Positions 25,216 to 34,958 are shown, numbered from the stretch's first letter. The stretch is 64,000 bases of DNA from Caballeronia concitans (GCF_001544615.1 NZ_FCNV02000012.1:98708-162707); one strand, 5' to 3'. The notes: generated by a model from the sequence alone, not told the origin. Translations and numbers: made by a program.

Positions 25216-27483
25216 ATGGACGAACGACATAGAAAAATGCCGCCCGGATTCCAACAATGCCCGGGACGGAACCGACCACCACCGACGCTTCTCCGATTCA
25301 TGCCCGTTCTCCGTTCGCAAACCCTGCAGGCCGCGCCTGCACAGGCGCTGGCGCATCGCGCCGTCATCGTCGCGGCGATTGCCGTCGCTTTCTCCGCTCC
25401 CGCTTATGCGCAGGACGCCTCTCCATCGGCTGACAACACGCTGGCGGCGGTCAAGGTTCAAGCGAGCAAAGAGCAGCTTCCCGGCGACCTCGCGCCGACA
25501 TTCGCGGGCGGCCAGGTCGCGCGCGGCGCGGACTTCGGCGTGCTCGGCCAGCAACGCACGCTCGACGTGCCGTTCAGCATGACGACGTACACCTCGAAGC
25601 TGATCGAAGACCAGCAGGCGCGCACCATCGGCGACGTGCTCGCGAACGATCCGGCCGTGCGCACCGCGTACGGCTTCGGCAATTTCGCGGAGACGTACAT
25701 CATTCGCGGCTTCCAGCTCGACGGCGACGATGTCTCGCTCAACGGCCTCTACGGCATCACGCCGCGCCAGCTCGTCGCCACCGATGCGCTCGAGCGCGTC
25801 GACGTGTTCAAGGGCGCGAACACGTTTCTGAACGGGGCGTCGCCGAACGGATCGGCGGTGGGCGGCGGGTTGAACCTGCAATTGAAGCGCGCCGACGACA
25901 AGCCGCTCACGCGCGTCACGCTCGACGGCACGGCGTCGGGGGAAATCGGCGCGCATGTCGATGTGGGCCGGCGTTTCGGCAGCGAAGGGCAGTTCGGCAT
26001 CCGCGTGAATCAGGCGAATCACGACGGCGAAACGAGCATCGACGGCGAACATCGGCGGGACAACACGACGGCCGTTTCGCTCGACTGGCGCGGCGACAAG
26101 CTGCGTCTGTACGGCGATTTCCTGTATCAGCGCCAGCGCGTGAACGACGGCCGGCCGACCGTGAACGTGAGCGGCGGCTTCATTCCCGAGACGCCCTCGG
26201 CCACCTACAACTATGCGCAGACCTGGAGCTACAGTTCGATCGAGGATACGGTCGGCATCCTGCGCGCCGAATACGACTTCCTGCCGGGCTGGACCGCCTA
26301 TATCGCGGGCGGCATGCGCCACACGGACGAGCACGGCGAATACTCGTCGCCGACGGTTTCCGCCACGGGCACGACCGCGTCGCGGCTCGGCGTGCCGCAC
26401 AAGGAAGACGGCAGTTCCGCCGAAGCCGGCGTGCGCGGCCACTTCAATACCGGACCGGTCTCGCATTTCGTGACGGCGGGCGCGTCGATCGTACGCGTCG
26501 ATTCGATGTCGGCGTACACGTTCGCCGGCGCGTTTCCGACGAGCCTCTACGACACGCCGCAGGTGCCGTATCCGGCGAGCACGCTGTCGGCCGGCAATCT
26601 CGCGAATCCGGGCACGGTCGGTCTGAACCTGATGCGCAGCGCATCGGTGTCGGACACGCTCGGCTTCCTGAACGACCGCGTGCTGTTCACGGTCGGCGCG
26701 CGCTATCAGGAACTGCACACCGACACGTTCGATTACACCGGCAAGCCGACGCGCGCCTACGACGATTCGATCACGACGCCGCTCTTCGGCCTCGTCGTCA
26801 AGCCGTGGCAGAACGTGGCGTTCTTCGCGAATCGCAGCGAGGCGCTGGCTATCGGCGATTCCGCGCCGAACACGGCGGTGAACTTCGGCGAGCAGTTGCC
26901 GCCCGAGAAGTCGAAGCAATACGAAGTCGGCGCGAAGTACGACAACGGCAAGTACGGCGCATCGCTTGCGCTGTTCCAGATCGAAAAGCCGCTGACGTAC
27001 ACGAACAGCGCGGGCTTCTTCGTCGATAACGGACGCGAGCGGCATCGCGGCGTGGAGGCGTCGGTCTATGGCGAGCCGTTGCGCGGCGTGCGCCTGATCG
27101 CGGGCGCGACGTATATTCATGGCACGCAGCTCGACACCGGCAGCGCGACGACGGACGGCAACATGCCCATCGGCGTGCCGACCTTCATGTTCAACGTCAA
27201 CGCGGAATACGACGTGCCGGTGCTGAACGGCCTCACGCTGACGGCGCGCTGGATCCACACCGGATCGCAATATCTGAACGTGACGAACACGCTGTCGATT
27301 CCCGCGTGGGACCGGTTCGATCTCGGCGCGCGCTATGCGACCGTGCTGTTCGGCAAGCCGACGACGTTCCGCGCGAGCGTGCTCAACGTGGCGAACAAGT
27401 CGTACTGGTCGTCGACGATCGGCGGTTATCTGACGCAAGGCGCGCCGCGCACGGTGCTCCTTTCGATGACGACGGACTTCTGA
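25216..27483 (+). CDS. TonB-dependent siderophore receptor
   Basis: A 755-residue outer-membrane receptor. A signal peptide ends near APAYA (about residue 66 of this reading), which argues that the true start is Met 25300, 28 residues in; no start has a clear ribosome site. A plug domain follows (VPFSMTTYTSKLIEDQQARTIGD, then ANDPAVRTAYGFGNFAETYIIRGF), then a beta barrel ending in an aromatic residue (MTTDF). It imports a ferric siderophore; which one cannot be told. Iron repression is supported by the upstream Fur box. Confidence 0.92.
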   Translation: MDERHRKMPPGFQQCPGRNRPPPTLLRFMPVLRSQTLQAAPAQALAHRAVIVAAIAVAFSAPAYAQDASPSADNTLAAVKVQASKEQLPGDLAPTFAGGQVARGADFGVLGQQRTLDVPFSMTTYTSKLIEDQQARTIGDVLANDPAVRTAYGFGNFAETYIIRGFQLDGDDVSLNGLYGITPRQLVATDALERVDVFKGANTFLNGASPNGSAVGGGLNLQLKRADDKPLTRVTLDGTASGEIGAHVDVGRRFGSEGQFGIRVNQANHDGETSIDGEHRRDNTTAVSLDWRGDKLRLYGDFLYQRQRVNDGRPTVNVSGGFIPETPSATYNYAQTWSYSSIEDTVGILRAEYDFLPGWTAYIAGGMRHTDEHGEYSSPTVSATGTTASRLGVPHKEDGSSAEAGVRGHFNTGPVSHFVTAGASIVRVDSMSAYTFAGAFPTSLYDTPQVPYPASTLSAGNLANPGTVGLNLMRSASVSDTLGFLNDRVLFTVGARYQELHTDTFDYTGKPTRAYDDSITTPLFGLVVKPWQNVAFFANRSEALAIGDSAPNTAVNFGEQLPPEKSKQYEVGAKYDNGKYGASLALFQIEKPLTYTNSAGFFVDNGRERHRGVEASVYGEPLRGVRLIAGATYIHGTQLDTGSATTDGNMPIGVPTFMFNVNAEYDVPVLNGLTLTARWIHTGSQYLNVTNTLSIPAWDRFDLGARYATVLFGKPTTFRASVLNVANKSYWSSTIGGYLTQGAPRTVLLSMTTDF

Positions 27484-27528
27484 TTACCGTCGCCTGACAT
27501 CTTCTGTACGAACGCAGCAAGGACAAAC

Positions 27529-27565
27529 GCCGCCGGTTCATGTCGCGAACCGGCGGCGCTGTTTT
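27529..27565 (+). terminator. Intrinsic terminator after the receptor gene
   Basis: An 11-base stem GCCGCCGGTTC / GAACCGGCGGC with a seven-base loop, followed by GCTGTTTTTG. Confidence 0.8.
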
Positions 27566-27655
27566 TGCCTGAAATGGATGCATATCGGGCCGACGCGGCA
27601 TCGGGCGCGGTATAAAATTTATCGTATCTGCCTTGCGCGTCAGGCGCACATCATC

Positions 27656-27874
27656 ATGGAACCGACCTCGAGTAAAGAACCGTCTCGCCGGCGCTTGTCG
27701 AAGCGCTCGCTCAATGTCCTCTCGGCGCTGGTCGGCATCGGCACGCTGGCGCTCGGAGTCGGCTGGCTGATCTATAGCTGGATCGTCGATCTGGAGGTGC
27801 CGTACTTCGCCATTCCGCTCGTGCTGACGGTGCCCGTGATCGCGGCCGTGGCGTTCAGGAACATGTGGGACTAG
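27656..27874 (+). CDS. Small two-helix membrane protein, unknown
   Basis: 72 residues: a charged N-terminus (EPSRRRLSKRS) and two membrane helices, LSALVGIGTLALGVGWLIYSWIV and FAIPLVLTVPVIAAVAF. The start is taken at ATG 27656; the reading from 27578 adds a basic leader with no ribosome site. Seen as a lone gene before the tRNA. Function unknown. Confidence 0.6.
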   Translation: MEPTSSKEPSRRRLSKRSLNVLSALVGIGTLALGVGWLIYSWIVDLEVPYFAIPLVLTVPVIAAVAFRNMWD

Positions 27875-27914
27875 CGATCGTTCGATCGACATTGAAAATG
27901 AGCCGCACAAAAAC

Positions 27915-27946
27915 AAATCGCCGCGATATACGCGGCGATTTGTTTT
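27915..27946 (+). terminator. Intrinsic terminator (bidirectional)
   Basis: Stem AAATCGCCGCG / CGCGGCGATTT with loop ATATA, then TGTTTT on the plus strand and a run of T on the minus strand. It can end both the small membrane gene and the tRNA transcript. Confidence 0.8.
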
Positions 27947-27975
27947 GATGCGATTTGCTTCTGATGCATATGCGT

Positions 27976-28052
27976 TGGTAGGCTCGATTGGACTCGAACC
28001 AACGACCCCCACCATGTCAAGGTGGTGCTCTAACCAGCTGAGCTACGAGCCT
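27976..28052 (-). tRNA. tRNA-Val (anticodon GAC)
   Basis: A full cloverleaf on the minus strand: acceptor AGGCTCG pairing with CGAGCCT, D-arm GCTCAGCTGGTTAGAGC, anticodon stem ACCTTGACATGGT with anticodon GAC, T-arm GGTTCGAGTCC, and an encoded CCA end. It reads valine codons GTC and GTT. It is intact, with no sign of an integrated element beside it. Confidence 0.96.
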
Positions 28053-28135
28053 GTTGAGCCGCGCATTATAGAGAGCCCCAACGCGATATACAAGCCCGGC
28101 CGCGAAAATTCTTTCCAGGGGCAATGAGACGCGCC

Positions 28136-31120
28136 TTAGATCGCGTTTTCCTGCTGCACGCGTGCGTTCTTGCCGTTGGTCCGGGCGTCTCCGTCCAACG
28201 CGTCTTCGGCATCGAGATAACGCTTGACCTCGGCGTTCGTCACGAAGCTCGCAGCGGATGACGCCGTGAGAATGTCGCGAGCTTCCTGCGGTCTTGCGAT
28301 CGCAAAGCCCTGCACGTAATCGACGCCCAGTTCCTTCAACGCATCCAGCGTCTGCAGGTCTTCGACCCATTCGGCGATGCTGCGCATGCCGAGATTGCGC
28401 GCGAGATTGATGATCGCCTCGACGATCGCGATGTCGGCCGGATGATTGCACATCGTGCGGACGAACTCGCCGTCGATCTTGAGCGCATCCGCCGACAGCT
28501 TCTTCAGGTAGCGCAGCGACGTCTGGCCCGCGCCGAAATCGTCGATGGCGATCTTCGCGCCCATGTCGTGCACGCGCGCGATGAATCGCTCCGTATGTTC
28601 GAGATCATGCAGCGCGACGCTCTCCGTGATCTCGATGCACAGGTAATGCACGACATCCGCGTAACGCGAGAAGAGCGCGAAGAGTTCGTCGAGGAAATGC
28701 TCGTCGTTGAGCGAGCCGCCGCTCAGGTTCACGCACACGAAGCGCGTCTTGGTGAGCGACGCGCGGTTCTCCGCGAGCCACGCGAGTGTCGTGGACAGCA
28801 CCCAGCGGTCGATCTGCACGATGGTGCCCGAATCCTCCGCGGCGGCGATCAGCTTGCCGGCGGTCGCGACCGCTCCGTCCTGAGTGCGCAGGCGCAGCAG
28901 CACTTCGAAGTCGAGCGCCTCGTTGGGAGCGTGCATCGACATGATCGGCTGCATCACGAGGAAGAGGCCGTCGGGCAGGCGGCTTTCGCCCAGCGCCTCG
29001 ATGAGGCTGATTTCGGCGGCGCGCTCTTCGAACGCTGGCGCGCCCCGGCGCAGCGCGACGAGCCGCGCATTGCCGCCGCGTTTGGCGGCGCGGCACGCGC
29101 GGTCCGCATAGGCGAGGGCGTCCTGTCCGCGCTCGTCCTGCGAGCATTCCACGACGCCGATCGATCCCCTGACCTGGAACGCACGCGTATCCACGACGAA
29201 CGGCGCCGCGTTCAGCGCGGTGACGAGTTCGCGGCAGCGCGCGATGGCCTCGTCGATGGTCATGCCCGCGAGCACGCACACGAACTCGTCGCCGCCGATG
29301 CGCCCGATCGGCACATGCGAGCCGAGCCGTTCCACGAGCCGCGTCGTGACATGCCGAAGTATTTCGTCGCCCGTGCTGTGGCCGAACAGGTCGTTGAACA
29401 CCTTGAAGCGGTCGAGATCGAGATACGCGAGCGCCCACGTGCCGCCTTCGCCGCATTGGCGCGCGATGGCGTGCTCGATGCCGCGCCGGTTCAAGAGGCC
29501 CGTGAGCGAGTCGTGCTCGGCAAGGAAATGGAGCCGCTCGACCGCCTTCGAGCGGTCCGTGACGTCTTCCAGCGAGCCTTCGATGAAACCGTTCGCGCGA
29601 ATGGCCCGAAGCGAATAGCGGCGCACGTCGGCGCTCGCGCCCGACGCGCCAGACGCACCCGATGCCCCCGGCGTGCCTTCGATTTCGATCGACGCCGAAT
29701 CGTCGCCCTCGAGCAGTTCGTTGAGCGCACGTTCGGCGCCCGGCGCGAAGTAATCGGCCCAGCGATGCGTGCCGTATCGCCCTTGCGGGAGGCCCAGCAT
29801 TGAATGCAGCGCCGGATTTGCGCGAACGAAGCAGTTGTCGCCGTTCAGCGTGAAGAGGCCGATCGGCGTGACGTCATAGGTGTTGCGCAGTTCGATCTGC
29901 ATCTGGCGACGGCGCTCGCGTTCGTCGCGCATGCGTTCGGCGATGGCGAACGCGCACAGCATGCTCGAGGACAGCGCCGTCACGACCGGGCTATGCGTGC
30001 CCGCGAGTCCCTTGAGCCCGAACGCGGCGGCGAGCACTTCCGAGAGCGTCGCGAAGAGCACGATGCCCATCGACGCGACATACCAGAGCACCGTGCGCGA
30101 CCGCGCCTTGACGACGAGTTGCGCCAGAAAGTACGTCAGCACCAGAATGCAAAAGCTCGCGCTCGCCCACAGCACGGGAATGAAATGCGCGTAGCTCAGC
30201 GTGAATGCAGCGGCCATCAGCAGGCATCCGCCATAGCGCACGGCGTGCAGCGTCCAGCGCAGGCCGATGGCTTTCAGCTCGCGCCGGAACAGTTCGACGA
30301 AGAGCGTCGTGGTCAGCACGTAATACGACGCGAATGTGAATTCCCGCAGAAACTCGATATGGCCGGGCGGAATGAGCCGGCCCATCCATTCGGTATCGAA
30401 ACCCATTGCGTTGGCCGTCAGGCGCAGATTGCCGACGAGCCACGCGGCAAAAATGACGTACGTCCATTCGTGGTTGATGATGGCCGTCACGAACACGAAG
30501 ATGGCAAGTGTCAGCAGGCCGCCCGTGATCAGCGACGCGCCCTGGTGAAAATCGAGAGTGCTTTCTTCGAGCTTGTCGCGGCTGAGTGCGGTCGCGGTGA
30601 TGTATGCGGGGCCGGAGAAGGTGCCGCGGCAAAGCACTTGCGTTTGCCGCGTATCGCCGTCGAGCCTGAGCGCGAAACCGGCCTTGTTGAAGCGGATGTC
30701 GCCGCTCGTGCCGTAGCGGTTGCCGGCGCCGAGAAGCGTCGGGGCGGGATTCGTTTTCCAGCAGGATATCGTTTGCGCGTGCCGCGACGGAAGATCGATG
30801 AAGGTGCTTGCCTCAGGGCCGAGCGAAGGCGCATCGAGCAGGAACCAGAAGGGCGTTTCCGCGAGATGCGTGCTGAAACGCGCGGTGCGCGGCGTATCGC
30901 GCAGCCGGGCGATGGCATCGGCGGGTTGAAGTTTCGCGGATGGATCGGCGATCACGTGAAAGCCGAGCGGGACCGTGCCCGTCGTATCGAACTGACGCGG
31001 CGCCCAGAAAATGACCGCAAGCGTGCCGAGCGCGATCACGCACGGCGCCACGTACACCGAGAAACGCAGGAACGCCCAACTGGTCAGCCGGTCCCGAAAC
31101 GCCCGCTTGTCGCTTGTCAT
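28136..31120 (-). CDS. Membrane-bound diguanylate cyclase/phosphodiesterase (GGDEF-EAL)
   Basis: 994 residues. An N-terminal helix, a periplasmic part of about 150 residues, then about seven membrane helices (about 190-395), a PAS-like region, GGDEF (609-613) and EAL (EVLLR, 739-743; later DDFGAGQTSLRYL). Both catalytic motifs look intact, so it may make and break cyclic di-GMP. No RxxD inhibitory site precedes GGDEF. A Gly-Ala-Ser repeat links PAS and GGDEF. Start Met 31120 follows AAGGGCGG; the longer reading adds 23 residues. Confidence 0.9.
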   Translation of the reverse strand: MTSDKRAFRDRLTSWAFLRFSVYVAPCVIALGTLAVIFWAPRQFDTTGTVPLGFHVIADPSAKLQPADAIARLRDTPRTARFSTHLAETPFWFLLDAPSLGPEASTFIDLPSRHAQTISCWKTNPAPTLLGAGNRYGTSGDIRFNKAGFALRLDGDTRQTQVLCRGTFSGPAYITATALSRDKLEESTLDFHQGASLITGGLLTLAIFVFVTAIINHEWTYVIFAAWLVGNLRLTANAMGFDTEWMGRLIPPGHIEFLREFTFASYYVLTTTLFVELFRRELKAIGLRWTLHAVRYGGCLLMAAAFTLSYAHFIPVLWASASFCILVLTYFLAQLVVKARSRTVLWYVASMGIVLFATLSEVLAAAFGLKGLAGTHSPVVTALSSSMLCAFAIAERMRDERERRRQMQIELRNTYDVTPIGLFTLNGDNCFVRANPALHSMLGLPQGRYGTHRWADYFAPGAERALNELLEGDDSASIEIEGTPGASGASGASGASADVRRYSLRAIRANGFIEGSLEDVTDRSKAVERLHFLAEHDSLTGLLNRRGIEHAIARQCGEGGTWALAYLDLDRFKVFNDLFGHSTGDEILRHVTTRLVERLGSHVPIGRIGGDEFVCVLAGMTIDEAIARCRELVTALNAAPFVVDTRAFQVRGSIGVVECSQDERGQDALAYADRACRAAKRGGNARLVALRRGAPAFEERAAEISLIEALGESRLPDGLFLVMQPIMSMHAPNEALDFEVLLRLRTQDGAVATAGKLIAAAEDSGTIVQIDRWVLSTTLAWLAENRASLTKTRFVCVNLSGGSLNDEHFLDELFALFSRYADVVHYLCIEITESVALHDLEHTERFIARVHDMGAKIAIDDFGAGQTSLRYLKKLSADALKIDGEFVRTMCNHPADIAIVEAIINLARNLGMRSIAEWVEDLQTLDALKELGVDYVQGFAIARPQEARDILTASSAASFVTNAEVKRYLDAEDALDGDARTNGKNARVQQENAI

Positions 31121-31272
31121 TTGCCGCCCTTTCCCATTAACTCCGACTTCCGTCCCTTTCATTGTTGCGGCAGCCCGCAGCGACGGCACGAACGCGCCGA
31201 CGCTGGGGAACCGCGAGTCCGCCCGGATCGCTCCGGGCAGAAGTGTGCCACCTTACACGTCGCTCAACGATT

Positions 31273-32034
31273 TCAGGCCATTACACCCGGCGCGGTTGCG
31301 GTTGTAACCGCTACAGCAACCGGATTCGAGGCGACGCTGACATCGATGTCGACGTGATCCGTTTCGAAAAAGAAGCCATAGAACGAGTGATTAACCGCCG
31401 CCCAGCGCTGGCGCACGAGCGCCACCGGCTTCGCCATCACGCGATGAGGCATGCCGCCGACGTGCGTCATCGGCAGAAATTCGTTCTGGCCGTACACATC
31501 GCCGAAAAGCATCGCTTCATATTCCCGATCGAGCGGCGAACGCGCCGTAATCAACATCCAGTCGATACCGTTCTGCACGCAATACTGGTAATACGCCTTG
31601 CATAGCGCCACCTTGACCATTCGGCCGATCGCGCCGCGCGCGACGCCGAGCCGCGTCGCCTCGGCGAGGTTTGCATCGGCGAGCCACTCCGGCAAGCGGA
31701 CCGACTGCTCGACCGCAAGCGGTCCGAACGTGTTCGTCTGAATCCGCATGGTGCCGAGCGGACCGCCATCCAGCCGCGATTGCGCGAGCAGCACGACGGT
31801 GCCAGGCGCGGCGTCCAGCGCTTCCACGCCCATTGTTTCTGCGAACTCCGGCAAGTGTCGCCCATAGGCGGCGCGGCGCATTTCGACGGCTTTGCCGAGT
31901 TCAGTCGGATCACTCACCACCTTAATCGTAAACGGCAATCTTTCCGTTTTCTTGACCGTGTCCGCAGGCCAGTCTGCTTGGAGTGACGTTAATCCCATAT
32001 GTTGCGTCAAAAGCGCTGAATCGATGCGATCCAT
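31273..32034 (-). CDS. N-acyl amino acid synthase, FeeM-like (GNAT)
   Basis: 253 residues of the acyl-homoserine-lactone-synthase-like GNAT fold. Typical are the middle MRIQTNTFGPLAVEQSV and EATRLGVARGAIGRMVKVALCKAYYQYCVQNGIDWMLI. FeeM-type enzymes join a fatty acyl group from acyl carrier protein to an amino acid. No LuxR regulator is adjacent, so a homoserine lactone product is not indicated. It is divergent from a porin gene across 300 bases. Product and role are inferred from family. Confidence 0.72.
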   Translation of the reverse strand: MDRIDSALLTQHMGLTSLQADWPADTVKKTERLPFTIKVVSDPTELGKAVEMRRAAYGRHLPEFAETMGVEALDAAPGTVVLLAQSRLDGGPLGTMRIQTNTFGPLAVEQSVRLPEWLADANLAEATRLGVARGAIGRMVKVALCKAYYQYCVQNGIDWMLITARSPLDREYEAMLFGDVYGQNEFLPMTHVGGMPHRVMAKPVALVRQRWAAVNHSFYGFFFETDHVDIDVSVASNPVAVAVTTATAPGVMA

Positions 32035-32333
32035 TTTTTTTATCCCGTTGTTAGAGGAGGAAAAAAGTACATCGCGCCAAGGGCATAGGGGCTCTGAGCG
32101 CGACGAACTAGATTCTCACGAACGTTAAGGACGTGATGTGTCTCGCCGTTCGAGCGAAAGCAGCGTTTCAAAAAGACGCGAGTAGGTTTTACATGCGGGA
32201 TGGCGCATCGGCTTTTTTGACGCGCGGGCTTAGTCGGGAAAAGTCAAGTCGTTTTCGACTCACTCGGCAGAGAGTTACGCGCGCTCGTGCGTTGCTGGTA
32301 GTCTGCGGCCTTCGCAACGCATTCGGACAGACG
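32035..32333. other. Intergenic region between FeeM-like and porin genes
   Basis: 299 bases that must hold both promoters. It contains a GAGGAGGAAAAAAG purine tract at about 32054-32068, followed by no reading frame. The frame preceding the porin start is open but basic and lacks a signal peptide. I see no clear operator. Confidence 0.4.
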
Positions 32334-33470
32334 ATGAACCTGGAGATGACGCGCGGACCGCGACCGCTGAGTGTGTTTTTGACGGGCCTCGCGCTATATG
32401 GCGCAACGGAGGCGGCGCGCGCGCAGTCTTCGGTGACACTGTACGGACTCGTCGACACGGCCGTGCGCTACACGACTCATGCGGACACCGCGGGCAACGA
32501 CCGGCTGCAACTCGCTAACGGCGGTCTTGGCGAAAGTCACTGGGGGCTGCTCGGATCGGAAGACATCGGCGGGGGAAACAGCGTCGTGTTTCAACTCGAG
32601 AACCGCTTCTTTCCGAACGGCGGCACGAGCGATCCCTCTTATCCGTTCTTCAATACGGCGTTTGTCGGCGTCCGCTCGTCGACGTTAGGGCGGCTGACTT
32701 TGGGACGGCAAGTCAATCCGTTTGCGTCGGCCGTGCTGAGAAGCTACGTCACCAATGCGTGGCTGCCGACGGTTTATCTGTTCAGGCCCGAAGTCGGCAT
32801 GGCACAGGGCGTGTGGGCCAGCAACATGGCGAAGTACACGGTGCGCTGGCAGGACCTGACGATGGAACTCTCGTATGCGTTCGGCGGCGCGGCTGGGGCA
32901 TTCGGCGCGGGCAGCCAGATTGGTGCATCGGTGTCGTATGCGCCGGCCTGGCCGTTGCGGCTCGGGGCCGGATATCTCGATACGCGCGATGCAGTGAATT
33001 CTTCCGCGCACTTTAAATCTTGGACCGCGGGCGGCGCTTATACCTTCGGCAACACGACGGTGAGCGCCGGTTGGGCCATGAATCGCGAAGACCGTGCATA
33101 TCTCGGCAATGCGCCGAACGGACCGTACACGCCCGCGCAACTCACGGCGCTGGGATTCACGCAATTGTCATCGCGCGAGATGTTCTTTGGCGGCGTGACG
33201 CAGTTGGTCGGAACGCGAACGCATGTGTCCGCCAATGTGTGGCGCACGCTTCAGGTCGGCAAGACCGCGAGCGGGAACGGCAACGCGACGCAGTTTCAGG
33301 TGGTCGCGGATCATGGCGTGTCGCGTCGCACGAGTCTTTATATCGAAGCCGATTATTCGCTGTATCGCGGCGGATTGGTTGGCGCGCAATTGCAGGGAGT
33401 GAGTGGCGTTAGCGCAGCGAGTGGGTCGACTCAGCTCGGCGTCATGGGCGGGCTGCGGCATGCTTTTTGA
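32334..33470 (+). CDS. Outer-membrane porin, Gram-negative trimeric type
   Basis: 378 residues from ATG 32334. A signal peptide ends at EAARA, then QSSVTLYGLVDTAVRYTTHA is the universal Burkholderia porin start. SHWGLLGSEDIGGGNSVVFQLE and the C-terminal GLRHAF, ending in Phe as outer-membrane barrels do, complete the pattern. It forms a diffusion channel. Longer in-frame starts from 32133 add a basic stretch without export features and are rejected. Confidence 0.93.
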   Translation: MNLEMTRGPRPLSVFLTGLALYGATEAARAQSSVTLYGLVDTAVRYTTHADTAGNDRLQLANGGLGESHWGLLGSEDIGGGNSVVFQLENRFFPNGGTSDPSYPFFNTAFVGVRSSTLGRLTLGRQVNPFASAVLRSYVTNAWLPTVYLFRPEVGMAQGVWASNMAKYTVRWQDLTMELSYAFGGAAGAFGAGSQIGASVSYAPAWPLRLGAGYLDTRDAVNSSAHFKSWTAGGAYTFGNTTVSAGWAMNREDRAYLGNAPNGPYTPAQLTALGFTQLSSREMFFGGVTQLVGTRTHVSANVWRTLQVGKTASGNGNATQFQVVADHGVSRRTSLYIEADYSLYRGGLVGAQLQGVSGVSAASGSTQLGVMGGLRHAF

Positions 33471-33778
33471 TGACGAGTTGGTTCGACTGCATGGTTTCAG
33501 ATGATACGGACGACGAAATAATCGAAACGCGCCTGCGATGGGGGGTGAGTTTTCTATTCCTTCATGGTCCGGTAAAAGTCGGACGAGGCACCAACACCGA
33601 TCAAGGAAATAAGGATTCCTTTTCAAGAAGCGGAGGGACGATGGCTTCTTGCGCGCATCCATCGCAGGCGTTGCGGCGTTCAAGAGAATATGCGGTTTCG
33701 GCATCGTGAGGCGAACGGGCCATTCGTAGGCTCCAAGCGATAGGAACCGCCGCGCGTCGAAGATGACGCAGGCCCATG
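33471..33778. other. Intergenic region without recognised features
   Basis: 308 bases between the porin stop and the minus-strand small gene. I see no gene, repeat or clear promoter. Confidence 0.5.
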
Positions 33779-34027
33779 TCACGCAGCCGATTCGTCTTCG
33801 TCTTGCGCTGCCTGAGCATGCGGTTTGACGGCAGCGAGATGCGGAATGTCTTTGCTCGGAGCGTGAAAGAACACGCGTTCCTCGAGCGATGTGACGGTGT
33901 GAAACGCGTGAGGATTTTCGTGGCGCAACCGTGCGATGAAGGCATCGATTTCAGCCATTCGCCGACGCGCATCACGCAGAACGGCAATTTGCATCAGGGA
34001 TTTACGTTGGTCGGATGTCAGATACAC
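33779..34027 (-). CDS. Small helical protein, unknown
   Basis: 82 residues from GTG 34027 with GGAAG five bases upstream. The first half is helical and charged (KSLMQIAVLRDARRRMAEIDAFIARLRHENP); the tail is acidic (AAQDEDESAA). It has no signal peptide or membrane helix. I do not recognise the family; conservation in related genomes would decide whether it is real. Confidence 0.5.
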   Translation of the reverse strand: MYLTSDQRKSLMQIAVLRDARRRMAEIDAFIARLRHENPHAFHTVTSLEERVFFHAPSKDIPHLAAVKPHAQAAQDEDESAA

Positions 34028-34284
34028 GTTACTTCCTTTCCATCGTGGGACGCGGGCTCAAAAGGCGGCGGGGCGACGTTTGATGCTATCGCCGCCGCGA
34101 TACGCAGCGCGGATTCGAGCTAAAAATTCTGATCAACCCGGCATCTGCGTCCCATCAGAAAAACCTTAAACTTCAGCAACGTTGCATTACGCGATGAGAT
34201 GCCCGATGCGCATATCGATTAATGAAACAGCGCTATTGGACGTATCTCACTCATCTCAATCCAGCGACTTGAGCCAGCGCCGCG

Positions 34285-34557
34285 TTACTCCGGGCGCCGA
34301 TCCCGCTCCGGCGCACATTCGCCACGAAGCAGTGCCCACTCCTCGCACGACTGGCCGCTCGGAAATATGCACACGCCGATCTGTCCGTCGCCGGTATCGA
34401 CGATTTGCAGCGTGCCGCCTTGCCGGACGCAATTGACGGAGGCCGGATTGGCTCGTCCTGTTTGCGAAGTCGGCTGCTCCGTGCGAAACGGTGAAGGCTG
34501 CGTGCAGGCCGTCAACAAGGAAATTGCGGCAAACAGGGCAGTGAAAAGCTTATGCAT
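34285..34557 (-). CDS. DUF333-type small lipoprotein
   Basis: 90 residues. A lipoprotein signal (MHKLFTALFAAISLLTAC, lipobox LTAC) is followed by the DUF333 motif: ASVNCVRQGGTLQIV then GQIGVCIFPSGQSCEEWALLRGEC, with paired cysteines. Such proteins are small periplasmic lipoproteins of unknown role, sometimes called putative hemolysin. It is a single gene in a region of modest GC. Confidence 0.82.
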   Translation of the reverse strand: MHKLFTALFAAISLLTACTQPSPFRTEQPTSQTGRANPASVNCVRQGGTLQIVDTGDGQIGVCIFPSGQSCEEWALLRGECAPERDRRPE

Positions 34558-34851
34558 GGGCGGGCTTATCCGACTAAAAGTCCAGAATTTCGACTATACC
34601 AACCGTCATTAGTGATATTAAGGTTTGGTGAGGATGTTCGATCCGCCAACTGGCGCAGCGCTTTTCATATCGGAAATCGCGATTAATCGAGCGATCGTTA
34701 CACGCGCGAACTGGAAGAATTTCGAGGCAAAATCAGCAACAAAAATTTACATGATCAGAAAGTTCTGTATGCGGTCGTATGCCGTATTCTTTGAATCCCC
34801 GCGCGTGGTTGCGCAGGAGCAGGTTTAGCAGCCTGCAACCGTTCGAACCCG

Positions 34852-34904
34852 CGACGCCCGAGGAATGGGGGCGAAGCGCTGACCCCGTGTGCCTACGGCT
34901 GACT
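34852..34904. repeat. Diverged direct repeat, left copy
   Basis: Begins CGACGCCCGAG and ends with CTGACCCCGTGTGCCTACG plus GCTGACT. The copy at 36260-36313 has the same two blocks at the same distance; the last 26 bases differ at three places. Just upstream, 34808-34853 holds tRNA-like pieces: TGGTTGCGCAGGAGCAGG and GTTCGAACCCGCGAC. Confidence 0.5.
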
Positions 34905-34958
34905 ATCATTTCGCAGTCAGAACAGGCTTTCACTCACATCAGCACTAACGGAAAAGAA

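Noticed and set aside
25177-27438. A 753-codon open frame antisense to the TonB receptor
   Set aside because: Its translation is an Arg/Val/His-rich shadow typical of GC-rich third-position bias, and the plus strand has a full receptor with signal peptide and barrel end.
28442-29803. A 453-codon plus-strand frame opposite the GGDEF-EAL gene
   Set aside because: Compositionally a shadow; the minus strand carries intact GGDEF and EAL motifs.
31273-32034. Homoserine-lactone quorum-sensing synthase
   Set aside because: No LuxR partner and the sequence follows the FeeM branch rather than LuxI.
34808-34856. A tRNA gene
   Set aside because: Only T-arm-like and 3'-end-like pieces are present; no full cloverleaf or anticodon arm can be folded.
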